Positions 1 through 5,262 of a DNA stretch of 18,738 nucleotides are shown piece after piece. The first letter of the stretch is position 1. Each line of letters begins with the position of its first letter. A program made the translations under genes and the position numbers. The notes under the pieces were generated by a model, which saw only the letters and a list, made by a program, of their open reading frames with translations, had not been told where the DNA came from and made no database searches. The DNA lies in the NCBI GenBank assembly GCA_910586535.1, contig CAJUHS010000032.1:1-18738 (forward strand), given 5' to 3'. Source of the DNA: an uncultured Oscillospiraceae bacterium (GTDB lineage: Bacteria; Bacillota; Clostridia; Oscillospirales; Ruminococcaceae).

Positions 1-107
1 TTCGCGGCAGACTGCATTTTACCGATGAATGCGGCAATACTGCTTATCCTGCCCCATTTCCGTCTATGGTAGTAGTTTACAATAAAAATTTGAAAGGAAT
101 CGATTAA
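1..107 (+). CDS. C-terminal end of a probable phage DNA N-6-adenine methyltransferase (partial)
   Basis: The frame starting at base 3 is open from the window edge to a TAA at 105-107, directly before the ATG of the next gene at 108. The 34 visible residues end in a stretch containing GRLHF, then APFPSMVVVY. An R-L-x-F segment followed by APFPS-hydrophobic residues is the usual C-terminal strand region of phage Dam-type adenine methyltransferases, which modify phage DNA to evade host restriction or to regulate expression. Only this tail is visible; the catalytic DPPY/DPPW-type motif would lie outside the window, so the identification rests on a short pattern and is moderate at best. The tight junction to the next gene suggests one operon. 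Confidence 0.5.
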   Translation, partial: RGRLHFTDECGNTAYPAPFPSMVVVYNKNLKGID

Positions 108-542
108 ATGAACGAAAAATTTTTATCCCGCGGAAAGCGGGAAGATAACGGTGAATGGATCACAGGCTATTACGTAAAACATCTCGAACGTCATATCATT
201 TTTGATTTGGACGGGGACGTTCACTATATTATTACCGAAACTGTCGGACGCTGCACAGGCTTGACCGACAAGAATGGCAAGATGATTTTTGAGGGGGATA
301 TTCTTAAAGCGGTCAAATATAGATTTGTCGTTAAATTCGGCAAATGCGGCGGCGTTCAGAATGTAGACACCGAAGTCGGGTATATTGGGCTTTATGTAGA
401 GCCTATAGGTAAGGACGCCCAATGGCTTTCCGATAGCGGGTTGAGAACAGATATATTATACTGGATAAATTCCGTCCGATTTGGTGTTGAAATTATCGGC
501 AATATTTACGACAACCCCGAACTGATTGGAGGTACGGAATGA
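108..542 (+). CDS. YopX-family phage protein
   Basis: The 144-residue product has the two hallmarks of the YopX family: an N-terminal segment F-x-S-R-G-K-R-x-D-N-G-E-W followed by a G-Y, and the GLTDKNGK-x-I-x-EGDIL motif at about residues 51-66. It ends with the family's typical EIIGNIYDNPEL. YopX proteins are common in the early/accessory regions of Firmicutes phages; their function is not known. The ATG at 108 follows an AAAGGA ribosome binding site at 93-98. The gene ends in an ATGA overlap with the next gene, so the two are probably translationally coupled. Length is normal for the family, and nothing appears broken. Confidence 0.9.
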   Translation: MNEKFLSRGKREDNGEWITGYYVKHLERHIIFDLDGDVHYIITETVGRCTGLTDKNGKMIFEGDILKAVKYRFVVKFGKCGGVQNVDTEVGYIGLYVEPIGKDAQWLSDSGLRTDILYWINSVRFGVEIIGNIYDNPELIGGTE

Positions 543-1162
543 AATATAAAAAAATATATGCAATGTTCCAAAAGAAAGACGTGCTAAGGCTTTGGAACAA
601 GCTCTATGATGATGACGGTGAAACCAAAATCGCCATGCAGTATCTGAGCGACGGAACAGCAGTTTATCCGCTTGAAAATCTTCCGCTGTTTGATACCCTG
701 ACAATAAAGGGACTGCTGGAATTAGATCCCGATGATAAATTGGACTGCTTTCTTGACGCTGCTCCCAAATGGTTTGAAACGGTGCTGGCTGATTATGACG
801 ATTCGGACGTCCCTCTTGCCGAAACAGCGGATATGTTCGAATACAGCGTCCTTGAAACGTTCCATAATAATAAGGACGATAATTTTCCCGAATTATGCTT
901 TTTTGTCGATCCGAAATATCTTGCTCCGCTGTCGGACGAAAAGTATGATCTTTTCAGCCGTAACGTCATAATATCGAAAACAGCAGTGCGAGTTATCGTT
1001 GCAAAGACGGGACTGATACTTAAAGCAGTAATAATGCCTTATACATTCAATGTTTTTGACTGCAATAAAAATTTTGAGACTATCGAAAAAGCTTACTGCG
1101 TACTGCGTGATCTGCGGGACGCGTATAAATCCCGCGAAGTCGAAAATGAAATCAAATTATGA
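539..1162 (+). CDS. Hypothetical protein, acidic, unknown function
   Basis: The product is 207 residues, and I do not recognise its family. It is rich in Asp/Glu in the first two thirds (for example DDDGE near residue 25, ELDPDDKLD near 60-70, DYDDSD near 85-90) and becomes more basic at the C-terminus (residues 180-205). No signal peptide, membrane segment, metal-binding cysteines or nucleotide-binding loop can be seen. The start is well supported: GGAGG at 529-533 precedes the ATG at 539, which overlaps the YopX stop as ATGA. It ends in another ATGA overlap with the following gene, so it sits inside a tightly coupled early operon. A regulatory, inhibitory or replication-accessory role would be guesswork. 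Confidence 0.75.
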   Translation: MKYKKIYAMFQKKDVLRLWNKLYDDDGETKIAMQYLSDGTAVYPLENLPLFDTLTIKGLLELDPDDKLDCFLDAAPKWFETVLADYDDSDVPLAETADMFEYSVLETFHNNKDDNFPELCFFVDPKYLAPLSDEKYDLFSRNVIISKTAVRVIVAKTGLILKAVIMPYTFNVFDCNKNFETIEKAYCVLRDLRDAYKSREVENEIKL

Positions 1163-1773
1163 GCAGTACCGATAAATTTGAAAAATTCCGCGCTATGGCA
1201 GCTTACTGGCGGAGCTTGATCTCCGACAGCAATACTCCGGAGGTCAACGCCGCTTTAAAAGATTCCGCTGATTTTATGGACAAGCTCATTGCCCAAAAGG
1301 AAGCGGAACAGGAGGAACGCCGAAAATCCGATATGGAAAACCTTACATCGGCTATTCAGGGGCTTACCGATGTCATTACCGTACTTAATGAGCGGGTCGG
1401 GAGTGCTCCGAAAGTCAAAGCCTCCGCACCTAAAAAAAGCAAGCCGGAAGTTCAAAAGCATAAATACGGTGAATACGGCCATGTGTTGTTGTCAGATGAG
1501 GAATATTTAAAGCTGACGGATTTTTTCGGAGAAAAATACGGTACGTCCAACGCTGAAACAGTTTTGAAAAAATATATTACAGATGTGGACAATTATGTGG
1601 AATCCATCGGAAAGCCGTATAAAGGTTACTGCCAGACGATAAAAAATTATCATAGCAGAGACGTTAAAAAGGGCCAGTCTCCTTTAAGCGGATCGGCCGC
1701 TTCGGAATCCCACAGCTACGATATGGATAAATTGTGGGATCATGCTTTGCATACTGTACCGACTATAAAGTGA
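1159..1773 (+). CDS. Hypothetical protein with a phage replication-protein C-terminal-like domain
   Basis: This 204-residue protein has three visible parts. Residues 1-80 are helical and charged, with E/K-rich stretches that could form a coiled coil (IAQKEAEQEERRKSDMENL). Residues 80-107 are a basic, Ala/Pro/Lys-rich linker (KVKASAPKKSKPEVQKHKYG). Residues 107-170 contain HVLLSDEEYLKL, then a YVESIGKPYKGYCQTIKNYHSRD-type ending. This last pattern is the small domain often found at the C-terminus of phage replisome organisers and DnaD-like proteins. The main replication domain is absent, so this may be a stand-alone accessory or a derivative with DNA or partner binding ability. It overlaps the upstream gene by ATGA and has no strong ribosome binding site of its own, suggesting coupling. 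Confidence 0.75.
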   Translation: MSSTDKFEKFRAMAAYWRSLISDSNTPEVNAALKDSADFMDKLIAQKEAEQEERRKSDMENLTSAIQGLTDVITVLNERVGSAPKVKASAPKKSKPEVQKHKYGEYGHVLLSDEEYLKLTDFFGEKYGTSNAETVLKKYITDVDNYVESIGKPYKGYCQTIKNYHSRDVKKGQSPLSGSAASESHSYDMDKLWDHALHTVPTIK

Positions 1774-1787
1774 AAGGATTTTTTATC

Positions 1788-2081
1788 ATGTCTAAAAAGG
1801 GAAAAACAAAAATTATAAAGTGCAGCATATGTGGTCGGGAATTTGAAACGTCATACAGCGGCGGTGTTATCAGATGTTCCGAATGTTCCAAAAATAAGGC
1901 CGCCGCGCTTGAACGGCCTTATACGCGGGATACGGTTTTTCTTGTCTGCAAATGGTTCAGCGAGGGTAAGACAATTCCAAAGATCGCCAAACTGCTTGAC
2001 CGCAGTGAAGATAATATCCGTAAGGCGTTGGAGCGCGGCGGCGTGTATGATGTAACTTCAAAAGGCGGGGCGAAATTATGA
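1788..2081 (+). CDS. Small zinc-finger plus helix-turn-helix protein
   Basis: I chose the ATG at 1788 because GAAAGGA at 1772-1778 lies just upstream; the longer reading frame from 1734 would overlap the previous gene without a binding site. The 97-residue product starts with lysines, then has two cysteine pairs, C12-x2-C15 and C30-x2-C33, typical of a zinc ribbon. Residues 47-83 read like a helix-turn-helix (FSEGKTIPKIAKLLDRSEDN), where IPKIAKLL resembles the first helix of sigma-like or resolvase-like domains. This points to a small DNA-binding regulator, but no target is visible. The stop overlaps the next start as ATGA. Confidence 0.8.
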   Translation: MSKKGKTKIIKCSICGREFETSYSGGVIRCSECSKNKAAALERPYTRDTVFLVCKWFSEGKTIPKIAKLLDRSEDNIRKALERGGVYDVTSKGGAKL

Positions 2082-2263
2082 AAAAACTTAAACAGATAAT
2101 ATTCCTGCTGACGGTGCTTGCAATGTTCCTGATCGCGGGCAGCTTGGACTGCGGGGAGATATCTTTAGAAGCGGCTGCCGTATCGTCCGCCTTTAATTTT
2201 ACTATCATGGCTTGGAGCGGGTTTTCGTCGGGGCTGCTGGGGGCTCTTGATAAATATAAATGA
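2078..2263 (+). CDS. Small membrane protein
   Basis: The 61-residue product begins with a lysine-rich N-terminus (MKKLK), then a hydrophobic stretch at about residues 7-22 (IIFLLTVLAMFLIAG) and a second, weaker hydrophobic patch at 40-56. It is most likely a one- or two-pass inner membrane protein with the N-terminus inside. It could also be read as a signal peptide followed by a short mature part. It overlaps the zinc-finger gene by ATGA, and a GGCGGGG upstream of the ATG may help initiation. It is the last + strand gene before the opposite-strand gene. The sequence looks like short conserved membrane proteins of clostridial phages, whose function is unknown. Too short and distant from any lysis cassette to call a holin. 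Confidence 0.7.
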   Translation: MKKLKQIIFLLTVLAMFLIAGSLDCGEISLEAAAVSSAFNFTIMAWSGFSSGLLGALDKYK

Positions 2264-2266
2264 CGG

Positions 2267-2293
2267 AAAAAATCAACCGCCCATAACGGGCGG
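2267..2293 (-). terminator. Rho-independent terminator of the minus-strand gene
   Basis: CCGCCC at 2277-2282 and GGGCGG at 2288-2293 form a 6-bp GC-rich stem with a 5-base loop. On the minus strand the stem is followed within four bases by six T residues (the A-run at 2267-2272 on +), the standard intrinsic terminator layout. On the + strand there is no T-run after the stem. It lies 10 bases past the stop of the minus-strand gene. It could also weakly stop + transcription from the operon ending at 2263. Confidence 0.75.
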
Positions 2294-2302
2294 CTTGAGG
2301 AA

Positions 2303-2623
2303 TTATTGATATAATTCATATTCGTAATCAGTACGATGGATTCTCACCTCTACAGTGCTATCCCAGTTGTCGCCATTAGCTATATATGCATTAGCAATTG
2401 CTTTGGCTAAAGAGTCATAAAAAACCTTGATATTATTTTCATACCAATTAGCATCCTGTTGAAGCGGACCCTTACCATCTGTCGCTCTATACTCTACGGT
2501 ACTGTTATCATCGTTGCAGGTTATAATAATGTCCCTATTTCGTCCGCGATGTTGTTCGCTGTATGTAAACTGTTTGTCCGAATCATCAACAAGTTTGACA
2601 TTCTCTCTTCTGTAATCAGCCAC
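2303..2623 (-). CDS. Hypothetical opposite-strand protein (moron-like)
   Basis: I place the start at the GTG whose first base is 2623, because a GGAGGGG binding site lies five bases upstream; an in-frame TTG at 2641 is inside or before that site and is less likely. The 106-residue product starts MADYRRENVKLVDDSDKQFT and contains mixed polar, probably beta-rich segments (RDIIITCNDDNS, STVEYRATDGKG, TVEVRIHRTDYEYEL) around one central helix (VFYDSLAKAIANAYI). I see no known catalytic motif, signal peptide or membrane span. It is the only convincing gene on the minus strand in the window. With a terminator at 2267-2293 and a probable promoter at 2670-2696, it is an independent unit, and its local base composition is AT-richer than the neighbours. 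Function unknown; a lysogenic conversion, superinfection or regulatory gene is an inference from layout only. Confidence 0.7.
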   Translation of the reverse strand: MADYRRENVKLVDDSDKQFTYSEQHRGRNRDIIITCNDDNSTVEYRATDGKGPLQQDANWYENNIKVFYDSLAKAIANAYIANGDNWDSTVEVRIHRTDYEYELYQ

Positions 2624-2669
2624 AATAACCCCTCCTTTCAATTATATTCGGTAGTTTTACCGTACACAC

Positions 2670-2696
2670 AGCATATCACATTTTAATTGCAGACAA
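2670..2696 (-). promoter_or_regulatory. Probable promoter of the minus-strand gene
   Basis: On the minus strand a TG-A-TATGCT extended -10 (TATGCT is the complement of 2670-2675) is preceded, 15 bases upstream, by TTGTCT (complement of 2691-2696). The spacer is shorter than the ideal 17, but the TGn extension can compensate. Transcription would start near 2663 and give a leader of about 40 bases before the GTG start. Confidence 0.4.
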
Positions 2697-2751
2697 ATTA
2701 TATTTTCATATATCAATTGTTTTTTATCTTATCCAAAACGATATGGCTACT

Positions 2752-2767
2752 ATACTATATATAGTAT
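2752..2767. promoter_or_regulatory. Perfect 16-bp palindrome, candidate operator
   Basis: ATACTATA followed by TATAGTAT is a perfect inverted repeat without a spacer, in the divergent control region between the minus-strand gene and the Rep-like gene. A possible + promoter sits right after it: TTGAAA at 2769-2774 and a weak TTTATG at 2792-2797 with a 17-base spacer. The palindrome itself also contains TATACT, which could be a -10. It may bind a dimeric repressor or be part of a replication origin; AT-only palindromes can also occur by chance. Confidence 0.4.
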
Positions 2768-2851
2768 TTTGAAAACTTAGGCGCACTGCCTTTTATGCCG
2801 GTAATGGGATATTAACAAATCAACTAATTTCGGGAATGGAGAAAAAAGGAA

Positions 2852-3613
2852 ATGAAATGCAGATACAGAGAAAAAAGAATCTCATCGGGTATGCGTGAAG
2901 AAATTTTTATCTATCCCGAATTTGCAAAGGCAAAAAAAGGTAAACGCGCTTCAAAATATAAAGCTACCTCCGAGACCCAGCAGCGGCTTAATAATAAAAA
3001 TGCAGTCCGTAAGCTTGCAAGACTGATAAACTGCAATTTTGGAAAAAAAGATTTTCTTGTGACTGCCGAGTATCAGAGATGGAATATACCGGACACACTG
3101 GAGCAGGTTCAAAAGGATATTCAGGATTATATCCGTCGTCTGCGTTATCATTATAGAAAAAACGGTAGCGTCCTGAAATACATAATCGTTTTTGAAGCGG
3201 GAGAGCTTCGGGGCAATTATCATGTGCATATTTTTTTGAGCGGCGGGCTTGACCGTGATAAGATCGAAAGCTTATGGGGACGTGGCTGCGCAAACTGCAA
3301 AAGATTACAGCCCGATTATTTTCAGGGACTTGACCGCGTGGCGGGATATGTTTCAAAGTCTCCGCTTGGCAGTAAACGGTGGATTCCGTCCAAAAATCTT
3401 GTCAAGCCTAAAGAGCGGGTTAAAACCATATCGCGCCGCAAAGCGGAGGAATTTCTTGACGCATTGCAGGATAAAGTCACGGCACACAAGGTTCTGGACG
3501 GCGCACAGCTTCTCGGTATCGATGAGCTTGACAATGAGATCAACGGGTGTCTGTACGCGGTAGTAGATATTTTGCATACAGAGGAGGTAAAAAAGTGCAG
3601 GAAAAAAGAATAA
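2852..3613 (+). CDS. HUH-endonuclease Rep-like replication initiator
   Basis: The 253-residue protein has the marks of a rolling-circle replication initiator. A strand reading KDFLVTAEYQ (about 66-75) fits motif 1. The metal-binding HUH motif is NYHVHIFLS, with H124 and H126. The catalytic tyrosine motif is GYVSK, with Y166 and K169 in the Y-x-x-K arrangement seen in single-tyrosine Rep proteins. Such enzymes nick one DNA strand at the origin and stay covalently bound to its 5' end. The N-terminal half is strongly basic, fitting DNA binding. ATG 2852 is preceded by GGAG at 2838-2841. The 3' end overlaps the VRR-NUC start by 19 bases. A relaxase-like or regulatory role is possible; no helicase domain is present. 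Confidence 0.8.
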   Translation: MKCRYREKRISSGMREEIFIYPEFAKAKKGKRASKYKATSETQQRLNNKNAVRKLARLINCNFGKKDFLVTAEYQRWNIPDTLEQVQKDIQDYIRRLRYHYRKNGSVLKYIIVFEAGELRGNYHVHIFLSGGLDRDKIESLWGRGCANCKRLQPDYFQGLDRVAGYVSKSPLGSKRWIPSKNLVKPKERVKTISRRKAEEFLDALQDKVTAHKVLDGAQLLGIDELDNEINGCLYAVVDILHTEEVKKCRKKE

Positions 3614-3984
3614 CGGTTCTGTGTCCTACGGAGGAGGTAGAGCAGATACAGCTTTTCGAGTGGGCGCGGTAGGCTTCTGGAAAATATCCCGAACTGGAGG
3701 ATATGCACCACATACCCAACGGCGGCGGACGTTCCAAATCGGAAGCGGGACGTCTTAAAGCTATGGGCGTGAAAAAGGGCGTGCCGGATATTTTTCTCCC
3801 ATGTGCGCGGGGCGGGTATCACGGAATGTACATAGAACTGAAACGCCTGTGTGGCGGACACGTCGAACCGGAACAACGCGGCTTTCTGGAACGCCGTTCG
3901 GCTGCGGGGTATTACTGTGTTGTCTGCCGCGGTATGGAGGCGGCACGGACGGAGATTGTCAGGTATTTGGAGGAGAGGGTATGA
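3595..3984 (+). pseudogene. VRR-NUC domain nuclease, interrupted by an in-frame amber codon
   Basis: Reading from GTG 3595 (GGAGG at 3583-3587, seven-base spacing) gives TEEVEQIQLFEWAR, then TAG at 3670-3672 (codon 26), then ASGKYPELEDMHHIPNGGGR and the rest of a VRR-NUC domain with GVPDIFL, YIELKR and an EPEQRGFL helix, ending at TGA 3982-3984. The residues on both sides of the TAG match the family without any frameshift, so a single base change made the stop; relatives often have Tyr there. VRR-NUC proteins are PD-(D/E)XK-type nucleases, in phages probably acting on replication or recombination intermediates. The D of PDIF and the E-x-K of IELKR lie after the stop. A shortened protein from ATG 3703 (codon 37) would keep these but lose the first helix. 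Reading through a suppressor tRNA is the alternative to a broken gene. Confidence 0.85.
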
Positions 3985-4320
3985 ATGAAAAAAGACAGGG
4001 TGCGGGACTATGCGACCGAAGCGTTCCGCGACTATGCGCTTGCGCTTAAATCGTCGAGCGACATATCCGAAGCGCGGCGCATGGATATTGCAGCGGTAGA
4101 AAAAATGCTGACGTATTTTGCGGATAAAAAGCCGTGTGTTGTTTCGGCGGTCAAGGCTGTATATTTTACCGACGCGGGTGTGCCGTTTCGGAAAAAAACA
4201 GTCACGCACCGCGTGCGCGACTATGCCCTGACGGCAGGTGCGGACGAAAGCTCTGTGTATCGTTGGCTTCGGGAAGCAAGGTGCAAATTTGCGGAGTACC
4301 GCGGATTGGTCATATATTAA
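3985..4320 (+). CDS. ArpU/RinA-like phage late transcription regulator
   Basis: The 111-residue product begins MKKDRVRDYATEAFRDYA and ends with SSVYRWLREARCKFAEYRGL. An N-terminal R-x-Y-A-T-x-A-F-R helix and a C-terminal helix-turn-helix with S-x-V-Y-R-W-L-x-x-A-R are typical of the small, sigma-like late regulators of Gram-positive phages, which activate packaging and structural genes. The start directly follows the VRR-NUC stop (TGAATG) with a GGAGGAGAGGG binding site upstream. Its position, as the last gene before the packaging module, matches that role: in many phages of this kind the regulator sits just before the terminase genes. The assignment rests on pattern and position rather than on a unique motif. 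Confidence 0.65.
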   Translation: MKKDRVRDYATEAFRDYALALKSSSDISEARRMDIAAVEKMLTYFADKKPCVVSAVKAVYFTDAGVPFRKKTVTHRVRDYALTAGADESSVYRWLREARCKFAEYRGLVIY

Positions 4321-4363
4321 CAAAATATGTCTAAAAGTTGCGAGTAGTGGGTTCGGATTTTTT

Positions 4364-4371
4364 GGTATGAT
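4364..4371 (+). promoter_or_regulatory. Possible late promoter, extended -10 only
   Basis: TATGAT at 4366-4371 is preceded by TGG, giving a TGn extended -10, in the 102-base gap between the ArpU-like regulator and the HNH gene. There is no recognisable -35 at the right distance, as expected for an activator-dependent promoter. Transcription would start near 4378, inside the hairpin at 4375-4404. Confidence 0.3.
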
Positions 4372-4374
4372 TAT

Positions 4375-4404
4375 AAGCGAGGACGGATATTCCGTATCTC
4401 GCTT
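4375..4404 (+). terminator. Hairpin between regulator and late genes (terminator or leader structure)
   Basis: AAGCGAG at 4375-4381 pairs with CTCGCTT at 4398-4404, and ACGG at 4383-4386 pairs with CCGT at 4392-4395 inside it. The stem is followed by TAGTATTTT, a loose T-rich tract. It could end the early operon, or, if the late promoter lies upstream, form the first structure in the late mRNA. The interrupted stem and poor T-run make termination uncertain. Confidence 0.45.
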
Positions 4405-4422
4405 TAGTATTTTGGTGATTTT

Positions 4423-4779
4423 ATGGCAATGCTTACGGTCGAACAGATAAAAAAGCTTATCGAGGACAACAGGCTTGATATTTTATATAACTCCAAATAC
4501 TGGCGCAGGTTTTCCCATGAGGTCAAACGGGAGCAGAACAACGAGTGTCAGATATGCAAAGCCCGCGGAAAATATTCACCCGCTAAGATACTGCACCATG
4601 TCAAGCACCTGAAAGAGCGTCCTGATTTAGCGTACAGCAGATACTACACCGACGAAAGCGGAGTGAAGCAAAGGCAGCTCCTTGCGGTATGCTTCCGCTG
4701 CCATGAGGAACTCCACGGCAGGACGCTCAAAGTCGGCACGCGTCCGCGCAAGGGCTACACCAACGAGGAAAAATTCTAA
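4423..4779 (+). CDS. HNH endonuclease, packaging-associated
   Basis: The 118-residue protein has a complete HNH fold: a zinc-binding CQIC pair (C42, C45), the LHHV strand with H58/H59, and CFRCHEELHG with C90, C93, H94 and H98. In HK97 and many cos-type phages an HNH protein (HK97 gp74 type) is encoded next to the terminase genes and stimulates cutting of concatemeric DNA at cos. The small terminase gene begins about 200 bases downstream here, the same arrangement. The ATG at 4423 has only a weak GGTGA-like site upstream; an ATG two codons later is an alternative. A free-standing homing endonuclease is less likely given this position. Confidence 0.9.
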   Translation: MAMLTVEQIKKLIEDNRLDILYNSKYWRRFSHEVKREQNNECQICKARGKYSPAKILHHVKHLKERPDLAYSRYYTDESGVKQRQLLAVCFRCHEELHGRTLKVGTRPRKGYTNEEKF

Positions 4780-4788
4780 AACCCATAC

Positions 4789-4821
4789 CCCCCTCTCGAA
4801 AAAACGGCTTTCAAGAGGGGG
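4789..4821. repeat. GC-rich inverted repeat, candidate part of cos/packaging site
   Basis: CCCCCTCT at 4789-4796 pairs with AGAGGGGG at 4814-4821, and after one mismatch GAAA at 4798-4801 pairs with TTTC at 4809-4812, leaving a 7-base loop. No T-run follows, so it does not look like a terminator. It lies between the HNH and small terminase genes, where cos is expected in HK97-like phages. The C6 run next to it is compatible with a cohesive-end region. Confidence 0.5.
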
Positions 4822-4872
4822 CGGTACACCGCAGGGGACAATCAAGACAAGTTCGGGAGCGGGTCGCGCGTA

Positions 4873-4933
4873 ACACACACGGGCGCGGGCGCGCGTATAT
4901 ATATAAACTTTCACGAAGTTGAATGGCCGTGAA
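4873..4933. other. Alternating purine-pyrimidine tract and short inverted repeat upstream of the small terminase
   Basis: A CA run (ACACAC) leads into a CG-rich tract and then TATATATATA (to about 4905). Next comes TTCACG at 4910-4915 with its inverted copy CGTGAA at 4928-4933. The non-coding stretch 4780-4977 holds this and the hairpin at 4789-4821, with no convincing gene. Easily melted DNA plus inverted repeats could serve terminase binding or cutting; this is inference from position. Confidence 0.35.
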
Positions 4934-4977
4934 ATTCAGGCAGGAAAAGGACTTTTACGGAAAGGAGATGTTGCGTT

Positions 4978-5262
4978 ACGGCTAAACCCTCTGTTGATAA
5001 AATCAAAAAAAGCTTGCTTGAACAGCTTGAAAAAAGAGGCGGTTTTTCTCCGTTTTTTGAGTCGCTTATCGAGGATTACTGCAACTGGGAAAGAGCGGAA
5101 CGCAATATCTGGACTTGCATGAAAAATTCTGAGGTCGGGTCTGAGAAATGGGAAAAATATCAGAAACTTGCACTTAATGTCAGCAACAGAAAAATGTGCA
5201 TTCTGAAACAGCTTGATTTCAAGACAACGAATGTTATCGGTGGGGACAATGAAGAACTGTAA
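4978..5262 (+). CDS. terS: Terminase small subunit, P27-like
   Basis: From codon 4978 the frame reads (start)AKPSVDKIKKSLLEQLEKRGG, then SLIEDYCNWERAE, ending in NEEL: 94 residues, the size and helix pattern of short P27-family small terminases, which recognise the packaging site and recruit the large subunit. No ATG, GTG or TTG exists at the expected position. AAAGGAG at 4961-4967 is placed correctly for codon 4978, which is ACG. The next candidate, TTG 5014, would remove the conserved first 12 residues and has no binding site. An ATG at 4968 is out of frame and gives a five-codon peptide stopping at 4983-4985. The stop overlaps the large terminase start. Confidence 0.8.
   Translation, partial: TAKPSVDKIKKSLLEQLEKRGGFSPFFESLIEDYCNWERAERNIWTCMKNSEVGSEKWEKYQKLALNVSNRKMCILKQLDFKTTNVIGGDNEEL

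Noticed and set aside
2277..2293. Hairpin as a terminator of the plus-strand early operon
   Set aside because: No T-run follows on the plus strand; the T-run is on the minus strand, so it mainly serves the opposite gene.
3322..4323. Long minus-strand open frame (333 codons) opposite the Rep, VRR-NUC and regulator genes
   Set aside because: Its protein is rich in Arg, Phe, His and Cys without any domain, it has no binding site, and it lies antisense to three genes with clear family matches; it is a shadow frame.
4919..5122. Plus-strand open frame of 67 codons over the start of the small terminase
   Set aside because: Reads in a different frame from the P27-like sequence, has no family pattern and is basic and repetitive; the terminase frame explains the region better.
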